The notes under the pieces are model-generated. The model saw nothing but the letters and a program-made list of their open reading frames with translations, was not told the origin of the DNA and did no database searches. This document shows positions 45,398 to 56,079 of a DNA stretch of 64,000 nucleotides, piece after piece (within the stretch, counting starts at the first letter, position 1; every line of letters begins with the position of its first letter). The position numbers were made by a program, and so were the translations under genes. This stretch comes from Ursus arctos (taxonomy: Eukaryota; Chordata; Mammalia; Carnivora; Ursidae). The DNA lies in assembly GCF_023065955.2 (NCBI RefSeq), contig NW_026622997.1, positions 8,604,001 to 8,668,000 on the forward strand, read 5' to 3'.

Positions 45398-45775
45398 TAA
45401 ATATTTATAATTTTTATAATTTATAATTTTTATAATTTTGTATTTTGTTTTTGATCCATTCAGCCATTCTATTTTTTTTAATCAGAGAATTTAATCTGTT
45501 TACATTTAAAGTAATTATTGATAGGTAAAGACTTACTATTACAATTTTGCTAATTGTTTTATGTTTTTTTTGGTACCTTCACTGTTCCTTGTTTTTTATC
45601 CTGCTCTTTTGTGTGTATGCTTTGATGTCTTTTGGTATGAGTATGCCTTGACTTCTTTATCATATTCTTTTGTGCGATTCCTGCCAAATTTTCCCTTGTG
45701 GTTACCATGAGTATTACATAAAATATCTTTAATTTATAGCACACTATTTTAAACTGATAACAAATTCAATACAGC

Positions 45776-46264
45776 TTGTAGGCTTTATACTTTTACTTCT
45801 AGGGTGGAGGTTTTAGTGTCTGGGGTAAAGTTGTCTTTGGTGAAGAGGGCTAAGTCATCTCCAACAGTGAGATCTTGGGCTACGATGAAGTCTTCTGAAG
45901 TGATGTCATCTCCAACAGCAGGCATCTGGGCCACGGTGATGTCAGTTGAGATGTAGGACTGGTGTACCCTTTCTAAGTGGATACCTATTTGAGTTGATGT
46001 GGGTCTTGTTTTTGTGACTTTTTGTGGTGTTATAACAAGGCTGATCCACTTGTATAATTTGAATGCCACAATGTGCTTAGGAACTTAACTTGTAAATATC
46101 TTATATGTCAAGGGGCTCACAGGTGAAAAGCTGGCAAAGGTGATACTGGCACCCATTCCAGAGCCCAACTGGCTTGATTCAAGACCAATTAGGGGTGGCT
46201 AAATCTTAGTTTCCAACAATCCAAGGTTTTCCCTGGATTCGTGATGAGAGGGGTTCAGTTGCAA
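45776..46264 (-). mobile_element. isolated ERV-interior segment between two L1s, reverse
   Basis: About 490 bases of non-L1 sequence left between two head-to-head L1s. By position it is an internal part of the reverse ERV. It contains a 94-codon minus frame (45785-46069) with two similar 38-base units 51 bases apart (45854-45891, 45905-45942), both giving a V-A-Q-...-V-G-D-D protein pattern. I do not recognise the protein. An unrelated host-derived segment is possible. Confidence 0.4.
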
Positions 46265-47950
46265 TAGGTTTTGAATCATATGGCCTGCTATCAAAATTCC
46301 AATGGCATTTTTCACAGGCGTAGAACAAATAATCCTAAAATTTGTATGGAGCCAGAAAAGACCCCAAATAGCCAAAGCAATCTTGAGAAAGAAGAACAAA
46401 GTTGGAGGCATAGCACTTCCTGATTTCAAACTATATCACAAAGCCATAGTAATAAAAATAGTATGGTTTTGGCATAAACATAAACACATAAATCAACAGA
46501 ACAGAACAGATAGCCTAGAAATAAACCCACATGCACTTGGCCAAATAATTTACAACAAAGGAGGCAAGAATATACAATGCGGAAAGGACAGTCTCTTCCA
46601 TAAATGGTGTTGGAACAACTAGATAGCCACATGCAAAAGAATGAAACTGGACCACCACCTGACATTATACACAAAAATTAACTCAAATTGGATAAAGACT
46701 TAAACATAAGACCTGAGACCATAAAATTCCTACAAGAAATCAGAAATCATACGCAATAAGCTTCTTGAGATTGGCTGTGGTAATGATTTTTTGGATTTGA
46801 CATCAAAATCAAAGGCAATAAAAACAAAAATAAACAGATGGGACTACATCAAACTAAAAAGCTTCTGCACAGAAAAAAAAAAGAAAAAGAAAAAAAAGAA
46901 AATGAAAAGATAAGGCAACCTACCAAATGAAAATATTTGCAAATCATAATCTGACAAAGGATCAATATTCAAAATACCTAAAGAACTCATACAACTCAAT
47001 AACAAACAATCTAATTAGAAAATGGGCTGAGGATCTGAATAGACATTTTTCCAAATACATAGATGGCTGTCAGATACATGAAAAAGTATTCAACATCACT
47101 AATTACCAGGTAAATGCAAACAAAACCACAATGATATATCACCTTACACCTGTTAGAATTGTTAGAATGGTTAGAATGGTTATTATCAAAAAAGACAAGA
47201 AATAACAAATGTTGGTAAGGATGTGAAGAATTACTGTTGGTGAAAATGTAAATTGCTGCAGCCATTGCGGAAAACACTATGAGGTTCCTCAGAAAATTAA
47301 AAATAAAACTACCATATGATCCAGCAATTCCACCTTTGGGAGTATTTATTTGAAGTAAACAAAACATCTAACTTGGAAAGATATGTGCACTCCCATGTAC
47401 ATTGCAGCATTTACAGTAACCAAAACATGAAAGCAACCTAGGTGTCTATCAATGAATGAATGGGTAAAGAAGTTCTGGCATATATAGACAATGGAATATT
47501 ATTCACCCATGAAAAAGAAAATCTTGCCTTTTGAGACAACATGGATGGGCTTTGCGGGCATTATGCTAAATAAAATAAGTCAGACAGAGAAAGACAAACA
47601 CATAATCTCATTTACATGTGGAATCTAATATGGGTGGGATGGGAAGTGGGCAAAATAGGTAAAGGTGGTCAAAAGTTATAAACTTCCATTCGTAAAATAA
47701 GTAAGCCCTGGTACATAATGTATAGCCCGGTTACTAGTTAATAATACTGTACTGTATATTTGAAAGTTATTGAAAGCAAATCTTAAAAGTTCTCATCACA
47801 AGAAAAAAAATTCTAACTATGTGTGTGATAGATAATTAACTAGACATTGTGGTGACCATTTCTTAATATATACAAATATTGAATCATTATGTTGTACAAC
47901 TAAAACTGATATAATGCTATAGGTAAATTATAACTCAAAAATATATATGG
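46265..47950 (+). mobile_element. L1-F: 5'-truncated LINE-1 in the ERV, forward
   Basis: It starts in ORF2 after the reverse transcriptase (ATCAAAATTCCAATGGCATT), with a 106-codon open piece at 46302-46622 ([29 protein letters not shown]) and another at 46927-47205. It then passes AATATTATTCACCCATGAAA and ends GTTGTACAACTAAAACTGAT (47893-47912). Head-to-head with L1-E. No clean target duplication was found. Confidence 0.85.
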
Positions 47951-48083
47951 CTTAAATAGGGTGCATGCTGTTAATAGGGTGTAAGATTGTTTGCCAATTA
48001 AAATATTGTAGCTAAGGTTGGAAGTTCAGCATTAGCCTGTAGGCAGGACTTTGGATTTGGCGAATTACTATAAGCCCTTTATC

Positions 48084-48563
48084 TCAGTTGTTGGTTTGGT
48101 TGTTGATGAGCAAGCCAGAGAGGTCTTTGGGTGGGGGGCTTGTATTAGTCAAACTTAATGACATGTGGGCTTCAGTACTTGTCATGTCCATGTCTGGTTG
48201 AAATAATGGCTTACTTGGAGGGTTTGGGACTCCACACTGCAAACCAATGAAAGCACCCAGACCAACTGTAATGAGATAAATAGCCAATGGCATGGTGTAC
48301 AGTTGTACATAATAGGTGTTTTTGTTTTGGGGGGTGGTGGAATTTTTAGGCTCAAATGGACCCATATCAGAGGAGCAGCTACCTAGCCCATGGGACATTC
48401 TATGGTTAATGAGTCCCAAGAATGTAGATGTCCTTGGCCTCCAGCCCTTATGGAATGGAGAAAAGATTGAAAATTTATACAGATGAGAGACATAATTAAA
48501 AGTCCTCATATAATGAGTCCTTATATATACCTGGAAGAGAAATATATCCTCCTTTAAATACAA
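48084..48563 (-). pseudogene. ERV-associated 159-codon frame with membrane-like segment
   Basis: Minus-strand frame within the ERV interior, downstream of the pol remnants in element sense. Residues about 91-111 are hydrophobic and flanked by polar sequence, like a single membrane span, followed by a Pro/Ser/Thr-rich tail. That position and shape could suit an env-type or accessory product, but I recognise no specific family and there is no start with context. It may also be chance. Confidence 0.35.
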
Positions 48564-48799
48564 GAAAAGGTGATGAGAAAAGTTTGCTTTTTTTTTTTTT
48601 TTTTTAATTTGGTGTAAGGTGTGAGCTGGCCAGGAGGCAGTAGATTAAGAAAATTAAGGCTTGGAACAAGATAGAGGCCCATTTACTGGACTGGAATTTG
48701 AAAAAGGATTTGTCTGAGGAGACAATTTTAATGTCTCTAATTAAAGTGGCTGGAACTCCTCAGGAACATGAAATTTCTATCAAATGTCTTTTCCAAGAG

Positions 48800-49080
48800 T
48801 CTAACACTGTATATTTTGAGAAGTAAAATGTGTGCCTTAGTTATTATTAGTGATGTCTGTAACTACTAAGGGGGTAAAGAGTATCCTGGTAAGACCTTGT
48901 ATTGTGGTCTTAGACACATTCTGAGTATCTATGAGGCAAGAGACTTCCTTAAGGGTATAACTCTTGGGCAACGACCCAACAATTTGTAACAGATATGAAG
49001 ATGGGGCCATTTGTTGGCCAGAGCATCCAGCGCTAAGACGATTGCCTGAAGGTGTTCCATCCATCATCAGAGACATCCTG
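48800..49080 (-). pseudogene. possible integrase-region remnant of the ERV
   Basis: A 79-codon minus frame (48837-49076) lies where integrase should follow reverse transcriptase and RNase H. It shows a weak IN-core-like stretch (VGSLP, then ...TTIQGLTRI) but no assured D,D-E catalytic residues. The assignment rests mainly on order. Confidence 0.3.
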
Positions 49081-49479
49081 GGTAAAGGATGGAAAGCAGC
49101 AATATTCTATTGGACATCATCATTTTTATGACAGTGGCAGCGGTATTCTTAGAGTCTTCAAATTCCTATTGCTGTTCACTCAGTTAAGCCCAGAGTTCCT
49201 CAGTAGCCAAGGGGTCTGGAGGAGGGATGCCATCTCTGGCAAAAGATTGAGGTCAAGAGAGGCCATGCCCTTCTACAAGTGAAATATGCCATAGGGCCAA
49301 GGTTTGGCTCCATCCTGTATGAAGGAGGTGTCGGTAGCTGTGCCAAGCTTGTGGGATGCTGTTTCTGTGATCCAAATTGTAATGAGCAACTAAGTATGAA
49401 GGGTCATAGGCTCAGGTTCTATAAGAGCCTCCATTTCCAAGAAAGTCCCGTATGCATCCAGCTTCTTTTGTCTTAATGG

Positions 49480-50480
49480 CGTATAGCACAGGCCCAGAAG
49501 GGGCACTTTCTTGCATCAGAAGACCTTTAGGAATTTACAGCCATAATAGATGGTCCAGAGATTCCAGGAGACATGAGAAGAGGCTGTCAAAGCCTGTACA
49601 GTGATGGAGGCTCTGAGGCACTAATGACAGTGCCTGTTGATTTTAATGTGGATAGATTCTAGAGCCTTTCGTTACAGGGATGCTCATTTAAACTGGGCTG
49701 ATATGCAATTAGCAGCATCAGTGAGATAAGCAAAATCCGTGAATGAGGAATTCGCTGTCACCAGAACACCAGGCAGGACTAGAAGATATCGGACTTGTAT
49801 ATCCTCAGTGAGCGAATGTCTTGGGAAGAGCATGGCATGGATATAGTGCTATACCTGTGCTCCTGGATGAAGATGGATGTAGTTAAGGATCTTGTGCAAA
49901 GATAACGTGGGATGGCCAAGCTGCTGAGGCACCAACAGATAGCCTGGAAAAGATGTGTTGGGTCTGTCCAAAGAGAAGGCTAACTGTGGCTGAGAGGCTG
50001 TTGAAACAGGTGCTGAACAAAACGTATTAGTCAAACCTATATCAGTAATTTTTAAAATATTGGATATGGTGGCCTTAACAGCTGGGACTACAACATTAAG
50101 GTAGTAGAAGACTTTTGTTTTTTCCAGGTTTAAGAACAGGCAAAGTTAAGAACAGGGCTGTCAAGTGGGTAAACAGTGAGAATAATAATCTTTTTATTAA
50201 TTAGGTGTTATATAGTAAGTTTTAATCCTTGAAGGCCCTGTGTTAATTTACATTGGGCCGTATTCTCTATTTTAGCTGGGTTTCGTGGGTCCCATTTTAT
50301 CAAGCCAATTTGTAATTGCTCAATACTTCATTTAATGTTATTTAATTTTTCATTTTGTTGGAGCATCTATGTCCAAATAAAATATTTTAGGGCACTGGTA
50401 CTAAGAGTACAAGAAATTTAGGCAAAGCTGCAGCTACAGTGAAGCATATCTATATTTCCTCTGTTTTATAGTTATTTTTC
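49480..50480 (-). pseudogene. ERVL-like reverse transcriptase/RNase H remnant
   Basis: In minus sense the stretch before the SINE-split protease resembles ERVL-type pol. A 61-codon frame at 49849-50034 includes QLAFSLDRPN and continues to a box in the YxDD position that reads YIHA (codons at 49834-49845), so both catalytic aspartates are gone. A stop (49849-49851) precedes it. Several further stops and shifts follow toward 49480. It is non-functional. Confidence 0.55.
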
Positions 50481-50611
50481 TAAGATTATAGGGGGTACAA
50501 TGTTTAAATTTAGTGGGATTCCCATGTACTCCACATATAATTTCAGCCCCAGTATTGATTAAGCACGTTAAGTTTTGTCAGTTTTATTTTAGCCAATGCT
50601 AAAGTTGATTT
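50480..50611 (-). pseudogene. ERVL-like protease remnant
   Basis: Minus sense reads LINTGAEI at 50542-50565, the DTGA-type retroviral protease active-site loop with the catalytic Asp replaced by Asn (codon 50554-50556). HGNPTKF follows. The SINE at 50630-50822 splits the N-terminal side, and shifts follow downstream. Confidence 0.6.
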
Positions 50612-50629
50612 AGAACCCATCTCGTAGAG

Positions 50630-50822
50630 GGGTGCCTGGGTGGCGCAGTCGTTAAGCGTCTGCCTTCGGCTCAGGGCGTGATCCCAGTGTTCTGGGATCG
50701 AACCCCACGTCAGGCTCCTCTGCTGAGAGCCTGCTTCTTCCTCTCCCACTCCCCCTGCTTGTGTTCCCTCTCTCGCTGGCTGTCTCTCTATCAATAAATA
50801 AAATCTTAAAAAAAAAGAAAAA
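50630..50822 (+). mobile_element. CAN-SINE, arctoid young-type, in the ERV, forward
   Basis: GGGTGCCTGGGTGGCGCAGT head, CTTCGGCTCAGGGCGTGATC, GGGATCGAACCCCACGTC, CCTCTCCCACTCCCCCTG, TCTCTCGCTGGCTGTCTC and an ATAAAATCTTAAAAAAAAA tail. Target duplication AGAACCCATCTCGTAGAG (50612-50629) and AGAACCTATGTTGTAGAG (50823-50840). This is the best copy for placing the genome among arctoid carnivores. Confidence 0.97.
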
Positions 50823-50840
50823 AGAACCTATGTTGTAGAG

Positions 50841-52310
50841 ACACAAAACCCAATCAGTGCTATCATTTTTTTGTTGTTATTATATAAATTATTTTAGTAT
50901 ATAAATTTTGGATTTCCATTTGGATAAAATTATGAACCTTTGTTTTAATTTAGTTTTAATGTATGTACATATATATCATTTATTCAATATATTAATAAAA
51001 ATAATTTACTTATTTACCCGTATTTTCTCCCTCTGTATTTAGGTGGCTTTTTTTCTTTTCTCTTTTACCTTTTTTTTTTTTCCTTTTACCATTGTCTTCT
51101 GGATTTTGATTTAGGCTGTTAGCCACTGGAAGCCATGATTTTTAGTTTCTGGTTGGTAACTCATAGTATGGAATTTATTGGCAATTATAGGAAAAGGGAT
51201 AAGGAGCCTGGGGGGGGGGGGGGCTTCAAAGGCAGCCAATTCTCATTCCAAGGCTCCTCAATCCATCTCCCAGAGATTGGGGTTTGCACTTACAGCTATA
51301 GCAGCCTCTTCCTGGAACAGTGCAGTTAGCTCTGTTGTCTGAAGGATCAGTCCATTTTCCTAGTTTTTTTTTTGTTTTTTTTTTTTTAATTTCCTGTCTA
51401 TCTCAGACTGTTATCACCCTTTGAGGGCCTACTGGATAAACTCATAGCAGTCCTGAATAGGCTCTGTCCATAGGGAGTGGTCTCCCTGTCTAAGGGTGCC
51501 CCAATTGACCTCTGAGGAGCTTGATCCATTTTAGGAGAGTAACGGTAGCCTAAAAGTATTTTAAGACTCAGGATTTTGAGTATAAGGCCCTTGGCATGCT
51601 GGTACTCAGAAATGCTCAATAAGGCCCACGTACATGATCTGGGCTGTTTACATTCTTCAATCAATTGTATGACCTCCTCAAGGGTCTTAGGCAGGACAGG
51701 AATAAAATGTTCTCTCTCTCTCTCTTTTTCAAATTAAGCATGATGCCCCTGGTCTCCCAGGGTAAGATCCCTTGAGCAACAACACATGAGGTCAGGTCTA
51801 GAACAGCACGTTATGTGGATGGCCGTGGTTCCTGAAGCACTATCCTCACGCTGACTCTATGCATGGCTCCCAATACCTCAGCACCTCCAAAGCACATTAT
51901 CCCTCTCCTCAATGGGTGAGGCTAAGACGTATGAAAAAAATAGCAACTCACCCCACCACTTGTCAATGCTGCCTGGTGAATCAGTCAGGCCCATCCTCCA
52001 GCACTCTGAAGAAAGTCACACCTTATTCCCTTCAGTGGAGTGGTCTGTAAATTTGGCTTGGTGCCTCCAGGAGCATATTCTCGAATCTAAGCAAGTAACT
52101 CAGGTAGGAACTAGAGAGCTTTGTTTTCAAATTCTGAATTTAGCTCATCCAACAGACAGTAGTCTTACCACAGCTTATGCACACGTCAGCAAGCAGTGGT
52201 ACCTCCCCAGACTGTCCCTGCTGTCTGTAGAGCCAAGTCAGTAAGCAAAGAGCAGTCTAATGGCATATCATTCCAGTCTAAGGCTAAACCACTCTGTTCA
52301 CTGTGTCAGT
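50841..52310 (-). mobile_element. ERV 5' internal (gag-position) remnant, reverse
   Basis: Between the 5' LTR and the protease remnant, where gag belongs. It is too decayed to show capsid or zinc-knuckle motifs. The longest minus frame is 88 codons (51398-51664). It includes G-run 51207-51222, a T-run at 51365-51389 and a CT-run near 51712-51727, later expansions. The label rests on position between LTR and protease. Confidence 0.4.
51207..51222 (+). repeat. long G homopolymer
   Basis: About 15-16 consecutive G bases, one of the longest G-runs in the window; could fold as a quadruplex or be a sequencing length error. Confidence 0.9.
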
Positions 52311-52545
52311 TGTTTTAAAATATAGGGTATTAATAGAAAATTTTGAGGTTTAATAAGGCCAACAGATCGGGAGATGATTGCCACTGAAAAGATAATTCAT
52401 TACTCACCAATCCCAAGAGGCAAGAGCACACCATGTCATGGGGCTTACGTGGGGAATTCCGCACCAAGTTTGATCACAAAACAGAAGGAGGGGGAACTGT
52501 GGCAAGAACCTTTACTGCGGTTTCCATGGGAAAGGACATCTGGTT
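52311..52545 (-). mobile_element. ERVL-like LTR, 5' copy (truncated), reverse
   Basis: Aligns by eye with 40363-40586 through AAGGCCAACAGATC (52351-52364), AGAGCACACCATGTCATGGG (52424-52443), AGGAGGGGGAACTGTGG and GCGGTTTCCATGGGAAAGG. In minus sense it ends TATATTTTAAAACA. It is cut at about 52545, where a different plus-strand LTR begins. No clear primer-binding site follows it. Confidence 0.6.
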
Positions 52546-52559
52546 GATTTTTTAAAATT

Positions 52560-53470
52560 TGCATAGGGTTAAAATTTACTCTTTGTGGTAGATTTTAAAT
52601 ATAGTTATATATCTGTATAGTTATATATCTACTTCCACAGTAACATACTGTGAGATAATTAAAAATATATATATGGATCTCTGCTCCTACTTCCTGGCAC
52701 AGACCTCCTAACTCCCTTGTAATTTCCTAAGTAAAAGAACAGTAGGAGCAGCTTTTCTAATAGCTGGTCTTTGACCTCAGTTCCTGGCATAAAGCTACTA
52801 AATCACTTGGAATTTACAGGGTGATAGCAGTATCTTTTGTTCTAATGAAGTGGCTCATGATGGGCCCCTTGAAAAAGGCTGGTCAACAGAACCACAAAGC
52901 TAAGATGAGAAACTTTGGATTTTCAGCCCTACCCCCTATTTTCTAGAGAGAAGAGAAGGGCTTGAAATAGAGTTAATAATCAATCATGCCTATGTGATAA
53001 AGCCTCCATAAAAATCCCCAAGGTACAATGTTCAGAGAGCCTCCAGGTTGAACATGGAAGTGTGGCAGGGTGGTGGCGGAGTGGTATGCCTGGCCATTCC
53101 CATGTGCATATCTTGCCCTATGCATCTCTTCCATCTGAATGTAATCTGTATCCTTATCATATCCCTTTATAGTAAACTGATAAACAGTAAGTAAACTGTT
53201 TTCCTGAGTTCTGTGAACCACTCTAGCAAATTAATCAAACCCTAGGAGGGGGTCCTGGGGACCCCCAATACAAGCTCCAAGGTCAGGAGCACAGGTAACA
53301 ACCTGGACTTGTGAATACATCTGAAGTTGGGGGAATGGGGCAGTCTTGTGGGACTGAGTCCTAACTTGTGGGATCTGATGCTATCTCTAGGCCGATAGTG
53401 TCAGAACTGAGCCAAATTATAGGACACCCAGCTGGTGCCACAGAAAATTGCTTGTTGTAGAGGAAAATCC
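52560..53470 (+). mobile_element. ERV-type LTR, forward, unrelated to the reverse ERV
   Basis: Recognisable mammalian LTR phrases in order: TAATCAATCATGCCTATGTG (52977-52996), AAGCCTCCATAAAAATCCCC, CTTGCCCTATGCATCTCTTC (53112-53131), TGAGTTCTGTGAACCACTC, AGCAAATTAATCAAACCC, CAGTCTTGTGGGACTGAGTC (53341-53360) and AGGACACCCAGCTGGTGCC. The left edge is uncertain. The right end is followed by a primer-binding-site-like sequence. Confidence 0.65.
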
Positions 53471-53489
53471 CACACATCTGGTGCCAGAA
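53471..53489 (+). promoter_or_regulatory. primer-binding-site-like sequence next to LTR
   Basis: CTGGTGCCAGAAGTGTGG sits just inside the LTR end. In ERVL-type elements a TGGTGCCAGAAG-type sequence is the site where a host tRNA (leucine type, as I recall) primes reverse transcription. Only about 100 bases of possible internal sequence follow before an L1M, so the element is truncated. Confidence 0.5.
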
Positions 53490-53589
53490 GTGTGGTGTGG
53501 TAGTAGTGTGAGAATAGAGAAAACAGAGAGTAGAGAATGAGAAACCTCAGAAGGAATACTGAAGTTTTCTTCACACACACAAAACGATT

Positions 53590-54420
53590 TCACTACCCCC
53601 AAATTCTGCCCTAATAACCACTGATCGTTTTCCATCCCTATAATTTTGCCTTTTCTAGAATGTCCTATAAATGCAATTACATAATATATACAACCTTTTG
53701 GATCTGACTTCCTTCACTTACAGGAAAGCATTTAAAGATCTTATTTATTTATTTTAGAGAATGAGAGAGCATAAGTGGGGAGAGGATGAGGGGCAGGCAG
53801 ACTCCACTCTCAGCGCAGAGCCGAAGGCAGGGCTCGAGATCTCATGATCTCAGGATCATGACCTAAGTTGAAATCAAGAGTTGGAGGCTTAACTGACTGA
53901 GCACCCAGGTGCACCTAGAGGAATGTCTTTAAGATGCATCCATACTCTTGTGTGAATCAATACTTTGCTCCCTTTTACTGCCAGGTATTATTTTATTCTA
54001 TGGATGTTCCAGTCTGTCTACCTATTCATCTATTGAAGGACACTTTGGTTTATTTCCAGTTTTTGGCCAATATGCCTAAAGTAGACATAAACATTCACAT
54101 AAGATTTTTGTTTAAATATTACCTTTTAATTTGCTTGAAAATTGAAATACTTAAAAGGATATTTGGGTCATATAATAGATGTATGTTTAATTTTATAAAG
54201 AACTGCTAAACTCTTTTCCAAAGTCACTGTACTATTTTGTGTTTCCAGTTCTAGTTGCTCCAAACCCTAACCCGTACTTTGCACTTACGATAATGTTTTC
54301 GTTTTGGCTATTCTAATAAGTTGTGGCATCTCATTTTGGCTGCTGCTTCATTTTTGAAAAAGTTCCGCAAATATAGAATCATATGTTGACATCAGGTTTT
54401 CCTTTCTGCCCTCTAAAGAC
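53590..54420 (-). mobile_element. old L1M 3' fragment, reverse (split by a SINE)
   Basis: Reverse late ORF2: TTTGCCTTTTCTAGAATGTC near 53646, CCTTTTGGATCTGACTTCC near 53694, after the SINE TGTCTTTAAGATGCATCCAT near 53924, CTATTGAAGGACACTTTGG near 54031, GGGTCATATAATAGATGTAT near 54165, CTTTTCCAAAGTCACTGTAC. No functional ORF2 remains. The plus frame at 53934-54209 is antisense. Confidence 0.75.
53734..53918 (-). mobile_element. CAN-SINE in L1M, reverse
   Basis: ATCTTATTTATTTATTTTAG tail side, GGCAGACTCCACTCTCAGCG, CTCAGGATCATGACCTAAG and GAGCACCCAGGTGCACC end. Target flanks AGGAAAGCATTT (53722-53733) and AGGAATGTCTTT (53919-53930) are diverged, so the copy is fairly old. Confidence 0.9.
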
Positions 54421-55825
54421 GTTGATTTGGAGAGACTTCTGGGGAGGGCAAAGGAGTAGGAGGACCTAAGCTCATATTGTTCTATGGATACAACTAGATA
54501 ACACCCACATCAGGGTAAATAAACCAGAAAACAGCCCAAAGCCTGTCAAAAAAGATTCTCCACAGCTAAATGTGGAGAAGGGGACACATTGAAGAAGGTA
54601 GGAAGGGCAGAGACACAGTCAGACCCTAAATGGACCCACAGAACTGTCCGTGGGACGGAGGGATGCAGGGAGTGCAGAGAAGGTAGAGAAACAGATTCTC
54701 ATATCCTTTGGGGAACCTGCATGGGAAAATGAATCCCCATAACATTTGGCTTTGAAAACCAGAGGGACCAAATTTCACAAGTTCTTACAATCGGTAGGGC
54801 TTAACACCGGGAACTTCAGAAATCAGTGGGTTTGGCTCAGGGAGAGCCAGGAGAGCAAGAGGAAACTGAGTCCTGCTCTTAAAGAGACAGCACAACAAAC
54901 AGCCCCATAGAGATACAGCGTAGAAGCAGGTGTTTGAAAAACGCCTGGGGTACACAAGAGGCAGATTTGTTTACTAATCTCAGAACATGTACTGGAGGAG
55001 CAGGGATCATTGAAAGACTTCAAGAACTGCCAGGCACCATTTCCTTCCCCCATTCCCCAAACTAGACACAGGAACACCTGTGGGGTGTTCTAGCAAAGCA
55101 CCAACACTCGCTACCTAACTTGCTAACAGCATGCACGGTCACTGTGTTCTCCTGCAGACATGCCCCCTCCAGTCAGGCCTCCACTCCAGGACCCCCTCCC
55201 ACAGCAGACCTGCTTAAACCTTGCTAACACTGTGCACCCCACCCCCATGTTCTCCTGCAGACTGCCCCCTCCAATATGCCCTTATAGCTGGAATCAATCT
55301 GAAGTGTGCCACAAGCCTGGCAATGTGCAAGCAGCCCCAGTGTGGACAAGCACCACTCCAAATTGACTCCTGACCCAGGGAGAGAGTGAGATACCAACCA
55401 CACACACTGGTTCCACTGCAAGCCCAGCATTGAGCTGGGGGCAGACAACTGGTCTGACTCTAGGCCCCACCCACCAATAAAAACTTCTCAGGGAACAACA
55501 CAGGTAAAATGCCTTACAACTTGGTGCTACTGCGTCTCTGGCAAACACCTGGTCTGACTCAACTCAAGCACAGGGCAGCCCCAGACGGGCCTACTACAAT
55601 AAAAAGGACCAAACCCTGCCCACAACAGGCAAAGAGAGACATTTTAGATGACTGGCCTAAAGGCAAAACAGTAAGGCACACACAACACACTAGAAGACAT
55701 CCCTGAAGCACCAGGTTCTGGTGAACAGGGGACACTGCACTGCAGGACACTACATGACCTCTTCTTCATAAAGTCACTACTTTCAAGAGCAGGACACACA
55801 AATAAAATCTTAAAAAAAAAAAAAA

Positions 55826-56051
55826 GTGGGTAGATGCCTGGTAGCTCAGTTGGTTAAGTGTCTGCCTTCAGCTCAGGTCATGATCCCAAGGTCCTGGGAT
55901 CGACCCTGCATTGGGCTCCCTGCTCATCGGGGAGTCCGCTTCTCCCTCTCTGTCTGCCCCTCCCCTGGCTCATGCACTCTCCCTCTCTCTCTCTCTCTCA
56001 AATAAATAAATAAATAAAATCTTTTTAAAAAGTAAAAAAATTAAAAAATAT
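55826..56051 (+). mobile_element. CAN-SINE with an extra tail upstream, forward
   Basis: Head GGTAGATGCCTGGTAGCTCA, CTTCAGCTCAGGTCATGATC, GGTCCTGGGATCGACCCTGC, CT body and AATAAATAAATAAATAAAAT tail. Immediately 5' of the head lies a second SINE-style tail (AAATAAAATCTT plus A14, 55799-55825). Outer flanks AGCAGGACACA and AGCAGGAGACA look like one target duplication around both. Confidence 0.9.
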
Positions 56052-56079
56052 AGCAGGAGACATAGCTGATTTTCCTAAC

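Larger units (their letters stand above)
41311..45775 (-). mobile_element. L1-E: long LINE-1 inserted in the ERV, reverse
   Basis: The 3' end is at 41311 (GTTTTATTAAGAAATAATTT), followed by reverse 3' UTR, late ORF2 (ATATAAGTGAGATCATACAG; GGAGTGGAATTGCTGGATC near 42004), reverse transcriptase (43315-43851) and endonuclease (45000-45115), up to the early ORF2 region near 45775. A SINE lies at 44697-44906 and an A/T palindrome at 45354-45397. A T-run of about 25 at 42993-43018 interrupts ORF2. The 3' UTR type is older than the young carnivore L1s. Confidence 0.88.

Noticed and set aside
48084..48563. Definite retroviral envelope gene
   Set aside because: Only one hydrophobic segment and no cleavage site, signal peptide or family motif that I can recognise; kept as an unknown ERV-associated frame.
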